NCBI GenBank assembly: GCA_031380225.1
Contig: JANNFX010000210.1
Coordinates: 1-28,120 of the forward strand
Direction: 5' to 3'
DNA: 28,120 bases
DNA from: JANNFX01 sp031380225
GTDB lineage: Bacteria > Pseudomonadota > Alphaproteobacteria > Rhizobiales > Hyphomicrobiaceae
Of this stretch, positions 7,080 through 15,350 are shown piece by piece. Both the position numbers and the translations under genes were made by a program. A model generated the notes under the pieces. That model saw only the letters and a program-made list of their open reading frames with translations, had not been told where the DNA came from and did no database searches. Each line of letters starts with the position of its first letter. The first letter of the stretch is position 1.

Positions 7080-7672
7080 CAAGTCGCTTGTTCCATGAGG
7101 CGGGCGACATAGCGCGCGATGAGGTCGATTTCGAAATTTACGTCGTCGCCGGGCTTTGTGCGCCCCCATGTTGTGTAGGTCAAGGTGTGCGGGATCAGGT
7201 TCACAGAAAAGCGGTTGCCGGCAATGGAGTTAACGGTCAACGAGGTGCCATCGAGGGCAACCGATCCCTTCGCCGCAACGAATTTTGCGAGCCCCGGCAG
7301 CACATCAAATTCAAACTTTTTTGACAGACCATCGGCGGTGATGGCAGCGATCCGCGCCACCCCGTCAACGTGACCGCTGACCGAGTGCCCGCCGAGCTCG
7401 TCACCGGCTTTGAGGGCGCGCTCAAGGTTGATCGGCCGCCCAGGCTGCCACGATCCGAGCGTCGTTTTAGACAGCGTCTCGTTCGAGACGTCGACGCTAA
7501 ACAATGAGCCGCCAGCCACCGGGTCCTTTGAGACAACTGTCAGGCAGCAGCCATTGCAGGCGATCGAGGCACCGAGCGCAATCGACGCTGCATCATAGGA
7601 CGAGCGGATTGCGAACCGTCCGCCGTCACGGCGAACCAACTCGCCGACGTCTGAAATGATGCCTGTAAACAC
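7079..7672 (-). CDS. ribE: Riboflavin synthase, alpha subunit
   Basis: This 197-residue riboflavin synthase dismutates two lumazine molecules to riboflavin and the pyrimidine. It has the expected duplicated lumazine-binding barrel: the N-terminal MFTGIISDVGEL and NGCCLTVVS in repeat one, and LGGHSVSGHVDGVA plus VALDGTSLTVNSI in repeat two, then a C-terminal trimerisation helix ending RYVARLMEQAT. The start codon is GTG at 7672, preceded by AGGGA. It is the first gene of the operon ribE-ribB-ribH-nusB. I saw no FMN riboswitch consensus in the 278 bp upstream. The usual partner ribD (and nrdR) is not here. The gene is named ribC in some genomes. Confidence 0.94.
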   Translation of the reverse strand: MFTGIISDVGELVRRDGGRFAIRSSYDAASIALGASIACNGCCLTVVSKDPVAGGSLFSVDVSNETLSKTTLGSWQPGRPINLERALKAGDELGGHSVSGHVDGVARIAAITADGLSKKFEFDVLPGLAKFVAAKGSVALDGTSLTVNSIAGNRFSVNLIPHTLTYTTWGRTKPGDDVNFEIDLIARYVARLMEQAT

Positions 7673-7950
7673 GTCAGTCCCTATTTATCGCTCAGTCGCA
7701 CGTCGTCGCTGATTTGATCGTGTTGCGCAAGCGACCCAGTCGGCCGTAAGCCGTGCGTCTAGCGCAACGCTGCGATGTTCTGGCAACAACACAGCGTAGC
7801 TTTTGGCTGTAGAACGGCACCTCTAGCGTTGGTAGTAAGCCATTGTTTAGCCATATGGTTGAGGCCCTGTCGGGGTTGGTTACCGGCCTATTCGCCGCCG
7901 GTCATGAACGACCCGTCACAGGTTCGGTTTCAAAGCTCTAAGGATCTGGA
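7673..7950. promoter_or_regulatory. Divergent promoter region between ribE and the L,D-transpeptidase gene
   Basis: These 278 bp separate two divergent genes and must hold both promoters. I could not identify confident -35/-10 boxes. I checked the strand upstream of ribE for the FMN riboswitch core and did not find it. An imperfect inverted arrangement around GAGGCC and GGCCT lies at about 7860-7890. Confidence 0.4.
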
Positions 7951-9306
7951 ATGTCGGGACTATTCGCGTTCACGCGCCACACCAGATGCTCTCAGGCCGG
8001 GCCGCTTTTGATCGCTTTCATTGCCGTCGCCGTGGGCCTATGCGCTATCAAGCCCGCGAGCGCCCAAAGCTGGTGGGAGGGCATCCAAGGCTTCGGCTCG
8101 CCAAACTACAACGACAAGTCGCGCAACGAGCCCCGCCCAGCCGTCAAACCTGATCCATTGAACGATTTGCGCCCTGACGACTTGCCCTGGCGCAGCGACG
8201 AGATGGCCGAACAAATCCAGGGGGCGATCGCCAAATACGAGAAAATCGCCAGCCGCGGCGGTTGGCCAGTTATACCGGGCAACCGGATGATGCGGCCGGG
8301 AGACGATGAAGACCGGGTGCCACTGTTGCGCCGCCGCTTGGCCGCAACTGGCGATATGCCGGGCAGTCAAGTTTCAAGCGACTACCAATTTGATTCAACG
8401 CTCGAAGCCGCCGTCGTGCGGTTCCAGGAACGCAATGGTCTCCGGCCGACGGGCCGCGTCGATCAATCAACTTTGGCCGCGCTCAATGTAACTGCCGACG
8501 AACGTGTCAATCAGCTGCGCCGCAATTACGACCGCATCGTTCAACTCCTGCGTCAGCAAGTCGAAGATCGCTATGTGCTGGTCAACGTCCCGGCGTTTCA
8601 GCTTGAAGCCGTTGAACGCTTCCAAGTTCAGCAACGTCACCGCGTCATCGTCGGCCGCGAAAACCGCGAAACGCCAGAGTTGCACGCCATGATCAAGGGC
8701 CTCAACTTCTTCCCTTATTGGAAGGTGCCCGACAGCGTGGCGCAACTCGACGTCATCCCGCGTCTGCAAAAAGAGCCGGACTATATTTTGAAGGAACAAA
8801 TCCGCGTCCTTCAAAACGATTTCAACGGCCCTGAATTGGATCCGTCGTCAATCGATTGGACCCAGGCGAGCGCCTCAAAAATCAAGTTCAGGCAAGATCC
8901 AGGGCCGCAAAATGCGCTTGGCCTGATCCGTATCGACATGCAGAATCCAGAAGGCGTCTACATGCATGATACGCCGATGAAGCCGCTGTTCCAGCAACGC
9001 TTGCGCGCCTTCAGTGCCGGCTGTGTGCGCGTGCAGGACGTCTTCAAGCTGGCCGAATGGATCGTCCGCTATGAGCCGGGCTGGGAAAATCCAGGACGCG
9101 TTGAAGCGACACTCCAACAGGGTCAGGCTCTCGACCTGACTTTGACACGTCCAGTTCCGGTGTATTTCTCGTATATAACAGCCTGGGCAGAAGCGAACGG
9201 CACCGTTCATTTCCGACCGGATATCTACAAGCGCGACAATCGCTCGGAACAGTCGATCATCGATCCCGATGCGCCACCTGTACCGGCGCAGGGCTTCGCT
9301 CCTTAA
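7951..9306 (+). CDS. Murein L,D-transpeptidase, YcbB/LdtD type
   Basis: This 451-residue exported enzyme forms 3-3 (or related) crosslinks in peptidoglycan from tetrapeptide donors. A signal peptide ends near PASA-QS (residue 38). A peptidoglycan-binding domain follows at about 120-180 (VPLLRRRLAATGD, AAVVRFQERNGLRPTGRVDQSTLAALN). The YkuD catalytic domain covers about 207-385: RYVLVNVPAFQLEA, YMHDTP with a histidine at 339, and SAGCVRV with the nucleophile Cys358. This layout matches E. coli YcbB, although the protein is shorter than YcbB (about 615 residues by recollection). The ATG at 7951 has AAGGA six bases before it. A CAP-domain gene starts 16 bp after its stop, so the two are probably cotranscribed. 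It is divergent from the riboflavin operon. Confidence 0.92.
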   Translation: MSGLFAFTRHTRCSQAGPLLIAFIAVAVGLCAIKPASAQSWWEGIQGFGSPNYNDKSRNEPRPAVKPDPLNDLRPDDLPWRSDEMAEQIQGAIAKYEKIASRGGWPVIPGNRMMRPGDDEDRVPLLRRRLAATGDMPGSQVSSDYQFDSTLEAAVVRFQERNGLRPTGRVDQSTLAALNVTADERVNQLRRNYDRIVQLLRQQVEDRYVLVNVPAFQLEAVERFQVQQRHRVIVGRENRETPELHAMIKGLNFFPYWKVPDSVAQLDVIPRLQKEPDYILKEQIRVLQNDFNGPELDPSSIDWTQASASKIKFRQDPGPQNALGLIRIDMQNPEGVYMHDTPMKPLFQQRLRAFSAGCVRVQDVFKLAEWIVRYEPGWENPGRVEATLQQGQALDLTLTRPVPVYFSYITAWAEANGTVHFRPDIYKRDNRSEQSIIDPDAPPVPAQGFAP

Positions 9307-9322
9307 GGCTAAACGTAACGCC

Positions 9323-10030
9323 ATGGCTTCGACCGCACCTGACGTCGCGACAGTTGAATCCGCCATCGTCGAAATGACGAACGCCTTCCGGGCTGAGAAC
9401 AAACTTGCGGCTGTGAAGACGAGTACTGCGCTGACGGCAATCGCGCGCGCTTATGCAAAGTATCTCGCCAAATCCGGCCAATTCTCGCACACGGCCGACG
9501 GGCGCGGCGCCGGCGACCGCATTTCAGCCGGAAAATACGATTGGTGTCAGATTGGAGAAAACCTGGCACTCAACAGCGATAGCCGCGGCTTCAAATCCCG
9601 GGATCTCGCGAAAAAAGCCGTGGAAGGCTGGATCAATTCTCCGGGCCATCGGTCCAATATGGTGTCCGCAAGTGTGACTGAGATTGGTGTCGGCGTCGTC
9701 GCATCAAGTGATAAAGTGCCGAAGTATTTGACGGTGCAATTGTTCGCGCGGCCAAAGTCTATGCAGTTCGAATTCCAAATCTCGAACTCCACCAAACTGC
9801 CGGTGACGTATTCGTTCAGCGGCGAGACGCGCACCATCGAACCGCATTTCGCCGTCACGCACGCGGCCTGCATGCCGGGCACGATCGCATTTGATAAATT
9901 CGGCAAAGGCAAGAGCGCCAAGCCCGTCAATGCCCAGTATGAAGCCGCGCAAGACAAGGTCTACATGCTGAAGGGCGACGCCAAGAGCGGATTGACCGTC
10001 GAAATCGCCGCCCGCGAGAAGGTCAAGTGA
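9323..10030 (+). CDS. CAP-domain (SCP/YkwD-like) protein without a visible signal peptide
   Basis: This 235-residue protein has a CAP (cysteine-rich secretory, antigen 5, PR-1) domain at about 10-140: TNAFRAENKLAAV, FSHTADGRGAGDRI with His56, IGENLA with Glu79, and NSPGHRSNM with His109, which form the usual CAP cavity residues. The C-terminal part, about 140-235, is a beta-rich region I do not recognise. Bacterial CAP proteins are usually secreted and of poorly known function. Here neither the ATG at 9323 nor the in-frame upstream ATG at 9269, which overlaps the transpeptidase gene, gives a signal peptide. The weak AAGG near 9305 is far from the ATG, so the exact start is uncertain. The adjacent L,D-transpeptidase suggests a role at the cell envelope, but that is inference. 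Confidence 0.85.
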   Translation: MASTAPDVATVESAIVEMTNAFRAENKLAAVKTSTALTAIARAYAKYLAKSGQFSHTADGRGAGDRISAGKYDWCQIGENLALNSDSRGFKSRDLAKKAVEGWINSPGHRSNMVSASVTEIGVGVVASSDKVPKYLTVQLFARPKSMQFEFQISNSTKLPVTYSFSGETRTIEPHFAVTHAACMPGTIAFDKFGKGKSAKPVNAQYEAAQDKVYMLKGDAKSGLTVEIAAREKVK

Positions 10031-10089
10031 ACTGCTGGCTTCGCATTACCAATGTCAAAAATACGAAGCGCATCTCGTTCGGCACTGCA

Positions 10090-10184
10090 GGTCCCGCCTC
10101 CGCGGGATGTAGAATATTTTAGAGCAATGGCTGCAAAAGTAAGGTCACCGCTCTCACCCCTCGTCATCCCGCGGCGGCGGGACC
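10090..10184. repeat. Inverted hairpin repeat pair downstream of the CAP gene
   Basis: Arms at 10090-10108 and 10166-10184 are inverted copies matching at 18 of 19 positions (left arm begins GGTCCCGCC). Each arm can also fold on itself. The element sits in the 213-bp gap between the convergent CAP and recO genes, where it could also act as a terminator. It resembles the 4593-4726 element in its TCATCCCGC core but has its arms in the opposite orientation. Confidence 0.6.
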
Positions 10185-10243
10185 CGGCGAGCCTCGGCGC
10201 ATGTTGCGATTGAGTTTGTGCAATCGTCTCACCGCGGGCTACA

Positions 10244-10963
10244 TCACTTCGTCAGCATTGCATGTAACCGCACGCGCGCATCGGGCATGGTGTTATCGTG
10301 GGGAGCGTAGACGCGGCTGTTCAGGAAAAAACCGGTCAGCGCCAAGCCATCTTTGATGTCAACGCTTGTGACGCCAGCCTGCCGGGTTTTGGTCAGAAAG
10401 GCGGGCAGCTTTAAAAGCTTGTCTTTGTACTCTTCTCCCGCTGACTCAGAGACCGCCCGGCCCGATTTTGGCGAGACGTAAATCAACTGGTCATTGACAC
10501 CTGTTGCCGCGCATTCTGTAAGATCAAGCCCGAAGCCCAGTTCTTCGAGCAGCGCCAGTTCCCAGCGCACGTAGAGTGCTGGCCAGACACTGAGATCGTC
10601 AAGAAAGCTTAAAAGAAACAGCGTCACTTCATACAAATTCGGATGCGGATCGCGCTCGGGCAGCAGCCGTGACAAAGTGCAAAGTGCCGTCAACCCCGCA
10701 AGCGCCTTCGCATCCTCCATCGCCGACGCCGCATAGCCACGGCGCAGCTCAAGCGAAGCGTGGCCAAGGTGTTCGGAAAGCCGCGCCTTCCACGTCGCTT
10801 CAACGTGATTGCCGATTTGCAAAACGGGACGCTTCAGACGCGAGCGGCCGCCGTGCACCAGCGACAGATGGCGGCCGTGCTGGCGCGTAAACATCTCGAC
10901 CACGGCCGCAGTTTCACCATGCGGCCTGACGGACAAAATGATGGCTTCGTCGGTCCACTGCAT
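10244..10963 (-). CDS. recO: DNA repair protein RecO
   Basis: This 239-residue RecO acts with RecR to load RecA onto SSB-coated DNA in gap repair and anneals complementary strands. The N-terminal OB-fold begins MQWTDEAIILSVRPHGETAAVVEMFTRQHG, close to the family consensus, and continues with LSLVHGGRSR. The helical C-terminal part includes the YVRWELALLEELGFGLDLTECA segment seen in RecO proteins. I chose the ATG at 10963 because it gives the canonical N-terminus and has GAAGG just upstream; a longer in-frame start at 11029 would overlap the preceding gene. It lies seven bases after the small secreted-protein gene and is last in the rnc-era-recO block. Confidence 0.93.
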   Translation of the reverse strand: MQWTDEAIILSVRPHGETAAVVEMFTRQHGRHLSLVHGGRSRLKRPVLQIGNHVEATWKARLSEHLGHASLELRRGYAASAMEDAKALAGLTALCTLSRLLPERDPHPNLYEVTLFLLSFLDDLSVWPALYVRWELALLEELGFGLDLTECAATGVNDQLIYVSPKSGRAVSESAGEEYKDKLLKLPAFLTKTRQAGVTSVDIKDGLALTGFFLNSRVYAPHDNTMPDARVRLHAMLTK

Positions 10964-10970
10964 TGGGCCT

Positions 10971-11414
10971 TCAATTCTCAGGATCGGCGCCGGCAGGTGG
11001 CGCGTACTGCGGCGCATCATCCATGCCATTTGCTGCTACATCCGGCACGGCATTCGGCGTCTCGGGGAGCGTTGCCGTTGGCTGCGTCTTCACGCGCGGC
11101 GCTGGCACGAACCCATCCGGGGCTTTTTGCGCAATAGTACACGCACGCGCAACTGCAATGCACTCGAAGCCCTTGCCAGCCTTCACACACGACAACTGTT
11201 TGCCGGCCGCCGCGGGCCAAATCGCATCTGCATAGCCGGCCGTCTTTGCCTTGGCGAACCAGTCTTTAAGCGCCGCCTTCTTGGCAATGAGTTCCGTCGC
11301 ACCCTTGCCTGTATCGCCAGCCAGCGATTCCGAACACAACCGGACCGCAGCACTCGCTTGAGTTGATATAACCACGGCCAGCAGCGTTAAGACAAGAGTT
11401 GCAGCGAAGCGCAT
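10971..11414 (-). CDS. Small exported protein with conserved cysteines, unknown function
   Basis: This 147-residue protein starts with a clear signal peptide (MRFAATLVLTLLAVVISTQASA, cleaved after ASA). The mature part has a helical segment, KGATELIAKKAALKDWFAKAKTAGY, and four cysteines (in RLCSES, LSCVK, FECIAV and RACTI) that could form two disulphides in the periplasm. A Pro/Ala-rich disordered tail of about 45 residues follows. I cannot name the family. The ATG at 11414 follows a perfect AGGAGG that overlaps the era TAG stop, so translation is coupled to era. It sits between era and recO. Its function cannot be derived from these neighbours. Confidence 0.8.
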   Translation of the reverse strand: MRFAATLVLTLLAVVISTQASAAVRLCSESLAGDTGKGATELIAKKAALKDWFAKAKTAGYADAIWPAAAGKQLSCVKAGKGFECIAVARACTIAQKAPDGFVPAPRVKTQPTATLPETPNAVPDVAANGMDDAPQYAPPAGADPEN

Positions 11415-11424
11415 TGGCGGCCTC

Positions 11425-12366
11425 CTACTCTTTCGGGAAATCGAGACCTATTGAACGATAGCGCTCCGGGTCGCTTTCCCAATTTTCCCGCACTTTGACG
11501 AACAAGAACAAATGCACCGGGCGCTCGATCATTTTTGCCAGCTCAGCCCGCGATTCCGATGAAATGCGCTTGATGGTCGAGCCGCCGTCACCCAGCACAA
11601 TTTTCTTCTGACTCTCGCGGGTGACGTAAATGGTCTGCTCAATCCGGGCGCCGCTTTTGATTTCCTTCCACTCGGTGGTCTCGACCATAATGTCGTAGGG
11701 CAGTTCTTGATGCAGGTACTCGTAGACTTTCTCGCGTGTGATTTCGGCGGCCAGAATGCGCAGCGGCGTATCTGAGATGTCGTCTTCCGGATAGTGCCAG
11801 GGACCTTCAGGCACCACGCCCGCGAGATAGCGCCTGAAGTCGGCAACGCCCTTGCCGCCGGTTGCGGTAATCATAAAGACGCGGTCGAACGCGATCCGTT
11901 CATTCAGCGCAGCTGTCAGCTTGAGTAGATTTTCTTTTTCTTCAACCCGGTCGATCTTATTCAGAGCTAGAATGCGCGTGCCTTTCCAGGTCGCCAACCG
12001 CTCGACAATCCCTTCAACATCTTCACTGAAGCCGCGCGCTGCATCGATGAGAAGCACTACGGCGTCAGCGTCCGATGTGCCACCCCACGCCGCATCGACC
12101 ATGGCGCGATCAAGCCGCCGCTTTGGATTGAAGATGCCGGGCGTATCGATGAAAACCAGCTGGCTCCGGCCTTCGATGGCAATGCCGCGCACAGGCACGC
12201 GCGTCGTCTGCACTTTGTGCGAAACGATCGTGACTTTGCTGCCAACCAGCGTGTTGACCAACGTCGATTTGCCAGCGTTTGTCGGCCCGATGATAGCGAT
12301 AAACCCGCAGCGGTCCGGTGTTGACGGTGCGCCGGCAGCCGGCGTTGTTTGTTTTTGATCAACCAT
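11425..12366 (-). CDS. era: GTPase Era
   Basis: This 313-residue ribosome assembly GTPase binds 16S rRNA near its 3' end during small-subunit maturation. The GTPase domain shows G1 GPTNAGKS at 27-34, G3 DTPG at 74-77 and G4 NKID at 136-139; the loop SHKVQTTR at 49-56 is Era-specific. The C-terminal KH domain carries LHQELPYD and IVLGDGGSTIKRI. The ATG at 12366 overlaps the last eight bases of rnc, so the two are translationally coupled; an in-frame ATG further upstream lies inside rnc and is less likely. The N-terminal leader of about 20 residues is polar. The order rnc-era is widely conserved. Confidence 0.96.
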   Translation of the reverse strand: MVDQKQTTPAAGAPSTPDRCGFIAIIGPTNAGKSTLVNTLVGSKVTIVSHKVQTTRVPVRGIAIEGRSQLVFIDTPGIFNPKRRLDRAMVDAAWGGTSDADAVVLLIDAARGFSEDVEGIVERLATWKGTRILALNKIDRVEEKENLLKLTAALNERIAFDRVFMITATGGKGVADFRRYLAGVVPEGPWHYPEDDISDTPLRILAAEITREKVYEYLHQELPYDIMVETTEWKEIKSGARIEQTIYVTRESQKKIVLGDGGSTIKRISSESRAELAKMIERPVHLFLFVKVRENWESDPERYRSIGLDFPKE

Positions 12367-13102
12367 TGCGCTGACCAGTCTGCGCTTGGGCATGCAGAGC
12401 AGCCGTCACACCTTCACGTTCAAGCAAGGCTGACGCAGCCGCTTGTTCAGCAGCGCGTTTAGACGCGCCGCGCCCTGTCGCTGGATCACGGCCACGGATA
12501 CGAACCTCGGTTTTAAACACTGGCGCATGATCTGGCCCGGTCCGTTCCAGTTCTTGATACTGCGGCAGCGGCAGTCCTCGGCCCTGCGCCCACTCCTGCA
12601 GCGCAGATTTAGCGTCAGCTGTTGCTGCAGTCGCAGTCTTACTCTGTTGCTCGGAATGCGGTGACCATAGGGACCTTACAACGGCGCGGGCTTTGTCGAA
12701 GTTTGAATCGAGAAAAATCGCACCCAGGACGGCTTCGATTGCATCAGCCAAAATCGTATCCTTATCGCGCCCGCCGTTTTGGGCTTCACTTTCAGACAAA
12801 ATCATAAACGGTCCGAGGCCGACGGCGCGGCCGACAATCGCACACGTCTCGCCTCTGACCAGCTTGTTGAACCGGCGCGCCAGCTCGCCTTCGTTAGCGT
12901 TCGGAAAATTCTCGTGCAGCAGCTCAGAGACGGCGAGGCCAAGCACGCGGTCACCGATGAACTCCATCCGCTCATTGTCACTCGACGCCTTGGCCGTGCC
13001 CTTGTAACTCGAATGGGTCAGCGCGCGCGCCAGTATGCTCTCGTCCCGGAACTTGTAACCGAGCGACTTTTCCAACACCTTATATTTGCGGGCCCTGAAC
13101 AT
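12359..13102 (-). CDS. rnc: Ribonuclease III
   Basis: This 247-residue RNase III cleaves double-stranded RNA, including the 30S rRNA precursor. The catalytic domain signature reads NERMEFIGDRVLG at 43-55 (normally NERLEFLGDSVL), with Glu47 and Asp51. The second metal cluster is in LADAIEAVLGAIFLD (Asp120, Glu123). A linker rich in Ala, Ser and Thr leads to a dsRNA-binding domain at about 160-235 (SALQEWAQ, PQYQELERTGPDHAPVF, SKRAAEQAAASALLE). The ATG at 13102 follows a GGAG that overlaps the lepB TAG stop. It lies six bases after lepB and overlaps era by eight bases, a typical alphaproteobacterial arrangement. Confidence 0.96.
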   Translation of the reverse strand: MFRARKYKVLEKSLGYKFRDESILARALTHSSYKGTAKASSDNERMEFIGDRVLGLAVSELLHENFPNANEGELARRFNKLVRGETCAIVGRAVGLGPFMILSESEAQNGGRDKDTILADAIEAVLGAIFLDSNFDKARAVVRSLWSPHSEQQSKTATAATADAKSALQEWAQGRGLPLPQYQELERTGPDHAPVFKTEVRIRGRDPATGRGASKRAAEQAAASALLEREGVTAALHAQAQTGQRNG

Positions 13103-13108
13103 GGGCTC

Positions 13109-13972
13109 CTATCTGACGGCTTTGAACAGCCGGCTCCAACGAATTTCAAACGGCCAATACCACGGCTTGAACCAACTGCAGGTGCCAGCCACTTCGGACT
13201 CGCAAGAATAGAAAATGATGTCGGCGCGGCCAATTAAATTCTCGTAGGGAACGAAGCCGACGCCATTGGAAAACCGGCTATCAATCGAGTTGTCACGATT
13301 GTCGCCCATCATGAAGTAGTGCCCGGCCGGCACCTGGAAAGGCCCGCGGTTATCGGCGTCGGTCTTGCCGAGATCAAGGGTGCCGTGGACGACGCCATTC
13401 GGCAATGTTTCCTTGAACTTCCCATAATGGCGTTCAGAGCAATCGTAGCCATCGTTGCAATCGATGTTGTCGAAGCTGCCATTTGGCTCTTTCGGCACGG
13501 CCTTGTCGTTGACATAAAGCACGCCGTCTCTCGTTTGAACCTTGTCGCCTGGCATGCCGACCAAGCGCTTGATGTAGTCGATTGACGTGTCACGCGGCAG
13601 CCGGAAGACAACGACGTCGCCGCGTTTCGGCTCGCCTGCAAAAATCCGATGATCCTTGGCAATCATGTCGGGCAAAATTCTAAAGTCGCCGGTGCACCAA
13701 CCAGTGTACGGCACACAAATGTTGAGCGTACGCGGGAACGAATAGCGCGATAGACCGTAGCTCATTTTGGAAACGAAGATGTAGTCGCCAACCAGCAGCG
13801 TGTCCTTCATTGAGCCCGACGGGATGTTGAACGGCTGGTACAAGAAAATCCGGACTAGGAGTGCGATCGCGAGCGCCTGAAAGATAATCTTTGTCGTCTC
13901 GCCCCAGCCTTCGTCGCCGTCCATGCCAGCTGCCTTCTGAACGGCCTTGTCTGTTATCTTTTCAAGGCTCAT
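13109..13972 (-). CDS. lepB: Signal peptidase I
   Basis: This 287-residue inner membrane serine protease removes signal peptides from exported proteins. One N-terminal membrane segment (about 29-45) precedes the catalytic PSGSMKDTLLVGDYIFV with the nucleophile Ser54. The general base Lys135 lies in SIDYIKRLVGMPGD, and the family box GDNRDNSIDSR is at 223-233. The region between has a cysteine-containing insertion (NICVPYTGWCTGDF and IDCNDGYDCSE), seen in proteobacterial enzymes. I chose the ATG at 13972 because GGAGACGG precedes it; an upstream in-frame ATG adds 21 unlikely residues. It follows acpS at 114 bp and is tightly coupled to rnc. Confidence 0.95.
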   Translation of the reverse strand: MSLEKITDKAVQKAAGMDGDEGWGETTKIIFQALAIALLVRIFLYQPFNIPSGSMKDTLLVGDYIFVSKMSYGLSRYSFPRTLNICVPYTGWCTGDFRILPDMIAKDHRIFAGEPKRGDVVVFRLPRDTSIDYIKRLVGMPGDKVQTRDGVLYVNDKAVPKEPNGSFDNIDCNDGYDCSERHYGKFKETLPNGVVHGTLDLGKTDADNRGPFQVPAGHYFMMGDNRDNSIDSRFSNGVGFVPYENLIGRADIIFYSCESEVAGTCSWFKPWYWPFEIRWSRLFKAVR

Positions 13973-14086
13973 GTCCGTCTCCACAGGCACCGTCTCTTTG
14001 GCTATTAAAGAGGCTATAGCCATTCCACAGGCCAACGCAAAGTGGCCAAGCCGCCACGGCTGCCCAGAATGGATTTCCCGCCCGGT

Positions 14087-14503
14087 TTAGCCGCGGGCGA
14101 TCGCTGTCAACGGCACCGCAGAGATAATAACCATGGCCTCGGCTAACGGATGTTCATCCGTTAAGGTCAAATCGATCCGCGCCTCAAACCCGGCCGGTGT
14201 CATGCGCGCCAAATGCTCGGCTGCTCCGCCAGTTAATTTCAAGGTCGGGCGCCCGGACGGCAGGTTGACGACGCCCATATCTCGCCAAAATACGCCGTTC
14301 CGGAGCCCGGTTCCGAGCGCTTTTGAGCAGGCTTCTTTGGCGGCGAAGCGCTTTGCATAGGACGCCACGCGGCCTGCCTTCGCCTCGGATCTTTTACGTT
14401 CGGCCGCGGTAAAAACGCGATCAAGAAACCGGTCACCGAAACGTTCGAGCGTGCTCTCGATTCGGCGGATATCGATCAGGTCGTTTCCGATGCCGAGGAT
14501 CAT
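14087..14503 (-). CDS. acpS: Holo-[acyl-carrier-protein] synthase
   Basis: This 138-residue AcpS transfers phosphopantetheine from CoA to a serine on acyl carrier protein. The family motifs are complete: GNDLIDIRRIE at 6-16 with the metal ligand Asp8, and YAKRFAAKEACSKALGTG at 49-66 with Glu57. The C-terminal part ends in the SLTDE-like strand LTLTDEHPLAEAMVIIS. Length is typical of the trimeric bacterial enzyme. The ATG at 14503 has GGAG upstream and follows the pdxJ stop by ten bases. The pdxJ-acpS pair is a widespread operon. Confidence 0.95.
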   Translation of the reverse strand: MILGIGNDLIDIRRIESTLERFGDRFLDRVFTAAERKRSEAKAGRVASYAKRFAAKEACSKALGTGLRNGVFWRDMGVVNLPSGRPTLKLTGGAAEHLARMTPAGFEARIDLTLTDEHPLAEAMVIISAVPLTAIARG

Positions 14504-14513
14504 GATGGCTCCA

Positions 14514-15314
14514 TTAGGACGCAGGGCCCAAAGCGCGCGCTTCTGACATCAAAGCGCACATCTGGCGGACCGCAGCATCAAGTCCAGTGAAGATTGCTTC
14601 ACCGGCAAGAAAATGGCCGATATTGAGCTCAACAAACTCCGGCTGGCGGGCAATGGCCGCAACTGTGTTGTAAGTCAGCCCGTGTCCGGCGTGAACTTCA
14701 AGGCCATGACCTGCAGCACGCTTGGCGCCCGCGATCAAACGCAACAGCTCTTTTGCAGTGGCAGGCCCATCATTTTCAAGTGCGTGTTCGCAATAGCGCC
14801 CGGTGTGCAGCTCAACAATATCGGCGCCAATCCGGTGAGCCGCATCAATCGCCTTGGGATCAGGCTCAATAAACAGCGACACGCGAATGCCGGCGCCTTT
14901 GAGCTCATTGGTGATGCGGCTTAGATTATTCTCTCCGCGCACGACGTCGAGCCCGCCTTCTGTGGTCCGCTCTTCGCGCCGCTCAGGCACCAAGCAGCAG
15001 GCATTCGGAACGGTCTTCAAGGCGATTATGACCATCTCTCCGGTGGCCGCCATTTCGAAATTCAACGGCCTTGTGATTTCAGCTTTCAAACGCGCCATGT
15101 CAGCGTCCGTGATGTGACGCCGGTCCTCGCGTAAATGCGCTGTGATACCGTCGGCACCGGCTTCGATCGCAGTGAGGGCTGCGCGAACGGGATCAGGATG
15201 GCGGCCGCCACGCGCGTTCCTCAAAGTTGCAACGTGATCAATGTTGACGCCGAGCCGCAAATGAGGCGCTGACGAACTCTTTGTAGAGCGGGCGGAAGAC
15301 TTATCGGCACTCAT
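14514..15314 (-). CDS. pdxJ: Pyridoxine 5'-phosphate synthase
   Basis: This 266-residue TIM-barrel enzyme makes pyridoxine 5'-phosphate from deoxyxylulose 5-phosphate and 3-amino-2-oxopropyl phosphate (vitamin B6 pathway). Conserved parts are LGVNIDHVATLRNARG at about 21-36, ADGITAHLREDRRHI, LNFEMAATGEM, CLVPERREERTTEGGLDV, and the C-terminal HAGHGLTYNTV with ELNIGHFLAGEAI. The first 18 residues are a Ser/Lys-rich leader outside the barrel. The ATG at 15314 has no clear Shine-Dalgarno sequence. It follows rsh at 36 bp and precedes acpS at 10 bp. Confidence 0.95.
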   Translation of the reverse strand: MSADKSSARSTKSSSAPHLRLGVNIDHVATLRNARGGRHPDPVRAALTAIEAGADGITAHLREDRRHITDADMARLKAEITRPLNFEMAATGEMVIIALKTVPNACCLVPERREERTTEGGLDVVRGENNLSRITNELKGAGIRVSLFIEPDPKAIDAAHRIGADIVELHTGRYCEHALENDGPATAKELLRLIAGAKRAAGHGLEVHAGHGLTYNTVAAIARQPEFVELNIGHFLAGEAIFTGLDAAVRQMCALMSEARALGPAS

Positions 15315-15350
15315 AACGAAACATGGTCCACTGTTTAGCGTTTATAATAC

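Noticed and set aside
7673..7950. Possible FMN riboswitch upstream of ribE.
   Set aside because: I read the minus strand for the conserved FMN aptamer segments and did not find them.
12779..13237. A 152-codon plus-strand frame opposite rnc and lepB.
   Set aside because: Antisense shadow of two well-supported genes, with no motif.
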